Shown piece by piece: positions 43,190 to 45,808 of a DNA stretch of 45,808 bases. The notes beneath the pieces are model-generated. The model searched no databases and was not told where the DNA came from. It was given only the letters and a program-made list of their open reading frames with translations. Both the position numbers and the translations under genes were made by a program. This DNA is from Gymnopus androsaceus JB14 (taxonomy: Eukaryota > Basidiomycota > Agaricomycetes > Agaricales > Omphalotaceae). The stretch is taken from assembly GCA_009733575.1 (NCBI GenBank), contig ML769828.1, positions 1 to 45,808 of the forward strand, read 5' to 3'. How positions within the stretch are numbered: position 1 is the first letter of the stretch; every line of letters begins with the position of its first letter.

Positions 43190-44780
43190 GTACGCAAAAT
43201 GCGTATCCTCGCGTATGTCCAGCTTTGGAGAGCTACTGAAGTTTCCAGCGCCCTCTCCGCATCGAATTCCCAATTGCATCCACGACGTTTCTGCTCTTCC
43301 TTCCCTCTGCCCTTCCTTTTATCCTTCCCTTTATCGTTGGCCTTGTCCTTAGATTTTCCCTTTCCCTTCGAATTGGAACTAGCGCATGAAGCCAGCAAAG
43401 GATCGGTATCGACATGGACATTGATATACGCCTGATCGTTGGGGTTAACCAAGCGCTCCGCATGCTTGGTGATGTATTCGTTGAGGAGAGAGCAGATCCC
43501 AGGGAGGATGTAAAAGCGCCACACTACTCAGATGCGGTTTCCACAGTTCCCTCACCTCCATCTTCGAACGTGCAGAACCCTCCGCTTTCTCCTCCCGTAG
43601 CGCTTTCCTCGCAGCCTTCGCTTCCACCTCCCCAACCGTAACATACGAAGCGTGCACCTGTACATCGGGATGAGTAGCATTCACCGATGCGATCAGGATG
43701 TCGGTTTGCGCAGAGTGCTTTTTCGGAGGGCTCTTGGTGGTGATTAGTGATGTTTTCTCTGCGGATTTGAGGAATGCGAAGAGGGATTTGTGGGAGGAGG
43801 ATTTGAGTGTTATTGTGTAGGGGTCTGGATCGTAAGTGGTAGTGGGAGTAGACGAGTCGCCTGGAGGGGAAACCGAAATCAACTTTTCTGGAAAGTATGG
43901 CCGATTAGGGAGAATGTAGGTGGTGTAGAACGTTGTGGCTGGGATTGGGAATGGCGATGCGGGGAGCTGAGGGTGGTGGAGATAGTTTGGAGGAGGGAGA
44001 GCCGGATAAATTGGCTGATTTCAGTGGGAGTGTATACGTAGCTGTTTGTCGGAGGGGCACCGGTATCCAATGATTCTGTCGGTTCAGCTGCAGCAGGCTC
44101 CTCCTCCTCCGCTCCTATCGTAATCTTGCTTCGAGCCCATATCCCATAGATGGTCTTTCCACGCATGCAAAACAAAAACCGCTTTTCCCTTTTCTTCGTC
44201 TCGTAATTGATCGCTGGAGACAGCCATTCGACCGACTGTTAATGGCGGAGAGACCATCCCACCCTCCGTAGTATGCTCATATCTGCAGATGGAGACGAAT
44301 TGACCCTCAACGAGTGACGAGTCAGAGCAGTGGATTACTGTCTTGACAAAGTTAGTGAAACAGAGAAAGAAGACTTGAATACGTTACGCACCTCCTCGCA
44401 TTAAATCTACTCCCCCGCTAAGGCTCGGTATGGATGGGTATGACGGCTCTCGGCGTGGTAACGTACGGCAATAGCTTGGGATACTTCCAGAGTATGTATA
44501 TTGCTGGTATTAATTCATCCTGCTCCCGACCTATGCTGAACCACAACGGATCTCCGTTGGAGAGAGGTACGCTACCCCAGGTTCATCGAGATGTGTGATA
44601 AACTTGAGGCTTAGGATTCCTTCGGGGAGGATATCGATTTCGGCTTTTGTGTCTGCCTCTGTGTTTGAGTCGTCAAGTTTCAGTCCAAACGCAGAAACGA
44701 TCCTTTGCTTTAGTTTCTTTCGGTCAGAACTCCCTCATCGGTCTTATTTTCCTCCTTCCCTGATCCTGGGAATCGAACAA
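43190..44780 (-). pseudogene. TMA64: Degenerate eIF2D (ligatin/Tma64) pseudogene lacking the SUI1 domain
   Basis: Pieces follow the eIF2D order across changing frames: KKLKQRIVSAFGLK, ILPEGILSLKFITHLDEPGV, NGDPLWFSIGREQDELIPA, SGGVDLMRGG, LVEGQFVSI with VGRMAV, AVFVLHAWKDHLWDMGS (PUA region), EISQFIRLSLLQTIS, TTFYTTYILPN, SSSHKSLFAFLKSAEKTSLI, EVRELWKPHLSS (winged helix) and SLLNEYITKHAERLVNPNDQ (SWIB-like). Frame changes are needed near 44705, 44555, 44430, 44105, 43960 and 43530. After the KGKGKSKD-rich linker the frame ends at 43186 and the C-terminal SUI1/eIF1 domain, needed to place initiator tRNA on the ribosome, is missing. A real eIF2D is expected elsewhere in the genome. Confidence 0.75.
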
Positions 44781-45472
44781 ACGTTGCCTAAACCGACGTC
44801 TGCGAAGCCTACGCATCGCCACTGCTGGAGACTCGAGCAACTTTTGCTCAATACAAGTATAATAGTTTGTATATTGATCCATATATTAAAGCGGACCGCA
44901 CTCTTTCTCATGCACCCAAGAGCCGGACAATTGATATCTAAAGGGTCCTACTAGCCTCGAAGTTGAAAAAAGGTGGAAAGACGAAACGCCGATTTGGCGA
45001 GGAGGGTTAGGTAGGACTATTGGCATTTGAGTTATTGACGTACGATTCAGATGTAGGTAAACAGACATACGTTTCCGTTGATTCCATGGTGAAAACTAAC
45101 TCTAGAGGCTGAGCGATGTAAACATCCAGGACACGGTGCTCTTGATGGTATCGTGGTCGTCATTGTATAACGATGCGTGTGAGTAGAGTTGGAAGAACAA
45201 GTAGGCGGCGTAGACTGTGTAAATCACATCAGTATCTCGACGCGAAAAGTCAGAATCTGGGTGGTTGTTGGGCGTCGAAAGATTCGATTCAGTTCTAGAA
45301 ACTATCACGAAGCTCGAAGGACAAAGCTCGAAGGACAAAAGAAAACAAATCATATGAGCAGCGTCGCGATACAGAGTACGGTATGTTTGAATCGCAAATT
45401 GGGAACTGCAAATACAAATTTATCAGACCAAAAAGTAGGCCTATTCATGCCTGAGCACGCACCTATATAGAA
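44781..45472. other. Intergenic region
   Basis: Nothing supported. It lies between the eIF2D remnant and the partial gene at the window edge. A short tandem repeat AGCTCGAAGGACAA appears twice near 45312-45340. Confidence 0.4.
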
Positions 45473-45808
45473 TCATGCATCCTCCACCATATCATCATGA
45501 CCGTGCAGCTCCGCTTTGAGCTTGTCTTTCGCGACACGTATCTTGGCGGCTGTCAATGAATACACGATATGGCTGAAACGAAAGCTCACGTTCTTAAAAG
45601 CATTCTGCAACTCGTTCATAATCCTCTCCAATTCGTTCGTGATGGTTTCAAGCTCAGTGAGTCCTGCACCGTCTTCGATGCTCGGCGGGGACATCCACTG
45701 GTCCATCAATGCGAGCTAGATTTATTGAACAACGGTTTGGAAGTTTATTTAACAAGCTAGCGTACCTCCTTGGCTTTCCTTTGAAAAAAAACAAAATCCT
45801 TGTGCAAT
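45473..45808 (-). CDS. Partial gene, paralogous to the 42172-43051 protein
   Basis: The 5' part lies beyond the window. Visible is an exon ending FFQRKAKE at about 45766, a 48-nt intron, then an exon from about 45717 reading LALMDQWMSPPSIEDG, ELETITNELERIMNELQNAF and AAKIRVAKDKLKAELHGHDD, with the stop at 45473. The layout matches the C-terminal half of the 42172-43051 gene: an F-Q-K/R-K-x-K-E exon end, then L-x-x-(A/L)-x with an acidic turn, a helical segment and an acidic end. It may be a tandem duplicate that has diverged strongly. Function unknown. Confidence 0.45.

Overview
The window reads as nuclear DNA of a basidiomycete fungus, most likely an agaricomycete. Genes are short and broken by many 45-60 nt GT-AG introns. 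The families fit as well: an NB-ARC/TPR protein with kinesin-light-chain-like repeats, fungal PARP-like proteins with Cys-rich N-termini, a DUF7598-type membrane protein, GT17 and a vgb-like propeller. Transposon remnants are plentiful. All calls come from reading the sequence; no search was run.

Layout. 1-4331: a decayed Ty1/copia retrotransposon on the minus strand, with an intact 210-bp 5' LTR (4122-4331) and a primer-binding site matching the anticodon region of initiator tRNA-Met; its 3' part lies outside the window. 4332-5990: repeat-rich DNA with two related palindromic repeat tracts. 5991-7668 (-) and 9808-11482 (+): two intact nine-exon PARP-like genes arranged head to head, with a TIR element in the spacer. 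11933-13737 (-): a seven-TM receptor-like protein. 14776-15780 (-): an NHP6-type HMG-box protein. 16726-17951 (-): a conserved protein of unknown function. 18079-21219 (+): an LHS1/GRP170-type ER Hsp70 ending in RDEL, with two apparent +1 frameshifts. 21368-22039 (+): an orphan. 23039-24407 (-): a secreted vgb-like beta-propeller. About 25456-26826: kinase-like and other gene debris, invaded by a hAT-type MITE with a perfect 8-bp target duplication. 27416-28456 (-) and 28984-29726 (+): a divergent pair, DUF7598-like and DUF4604-like. 29727-33307: non-coding, with a TIR element nested inside another. 33308-36683 (-): an NLR-like protein. 38126-39389 (-): GT17. 40400-41977 (-) and 42172-43051 (-): unknown conserved genes. 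About 43190-44780 (-): a wrecked eIF2D copy without its SUI1 domain. 45473-45808 (-): a partial paralogue of the 42172-43051 gene.

The housekeeping genes (HMG box, LHS1, GT17, DUF4604, DUF7598) look like a conserved backbone. The lineage-specific genes (PARP pair, 7TM, NLR, orphans) and the transposons sit between them. The most notable observations are the NLR, in which an apparent P-loop-less pseudo-NTPase precedes a canonical NB-ARC; the inverted PARP pair with four Cys-rich modules each; two repeat tracts that keep their flanks but swap their palindromic word; and the nested, TSD-bounded non-autonomous transposons.

Caution: single-base frameshifts occur in several places (copia, LHS1, eIF2D copy), some of them in homopolymers, so assembly indels cannot be excluded as part of the explanation.
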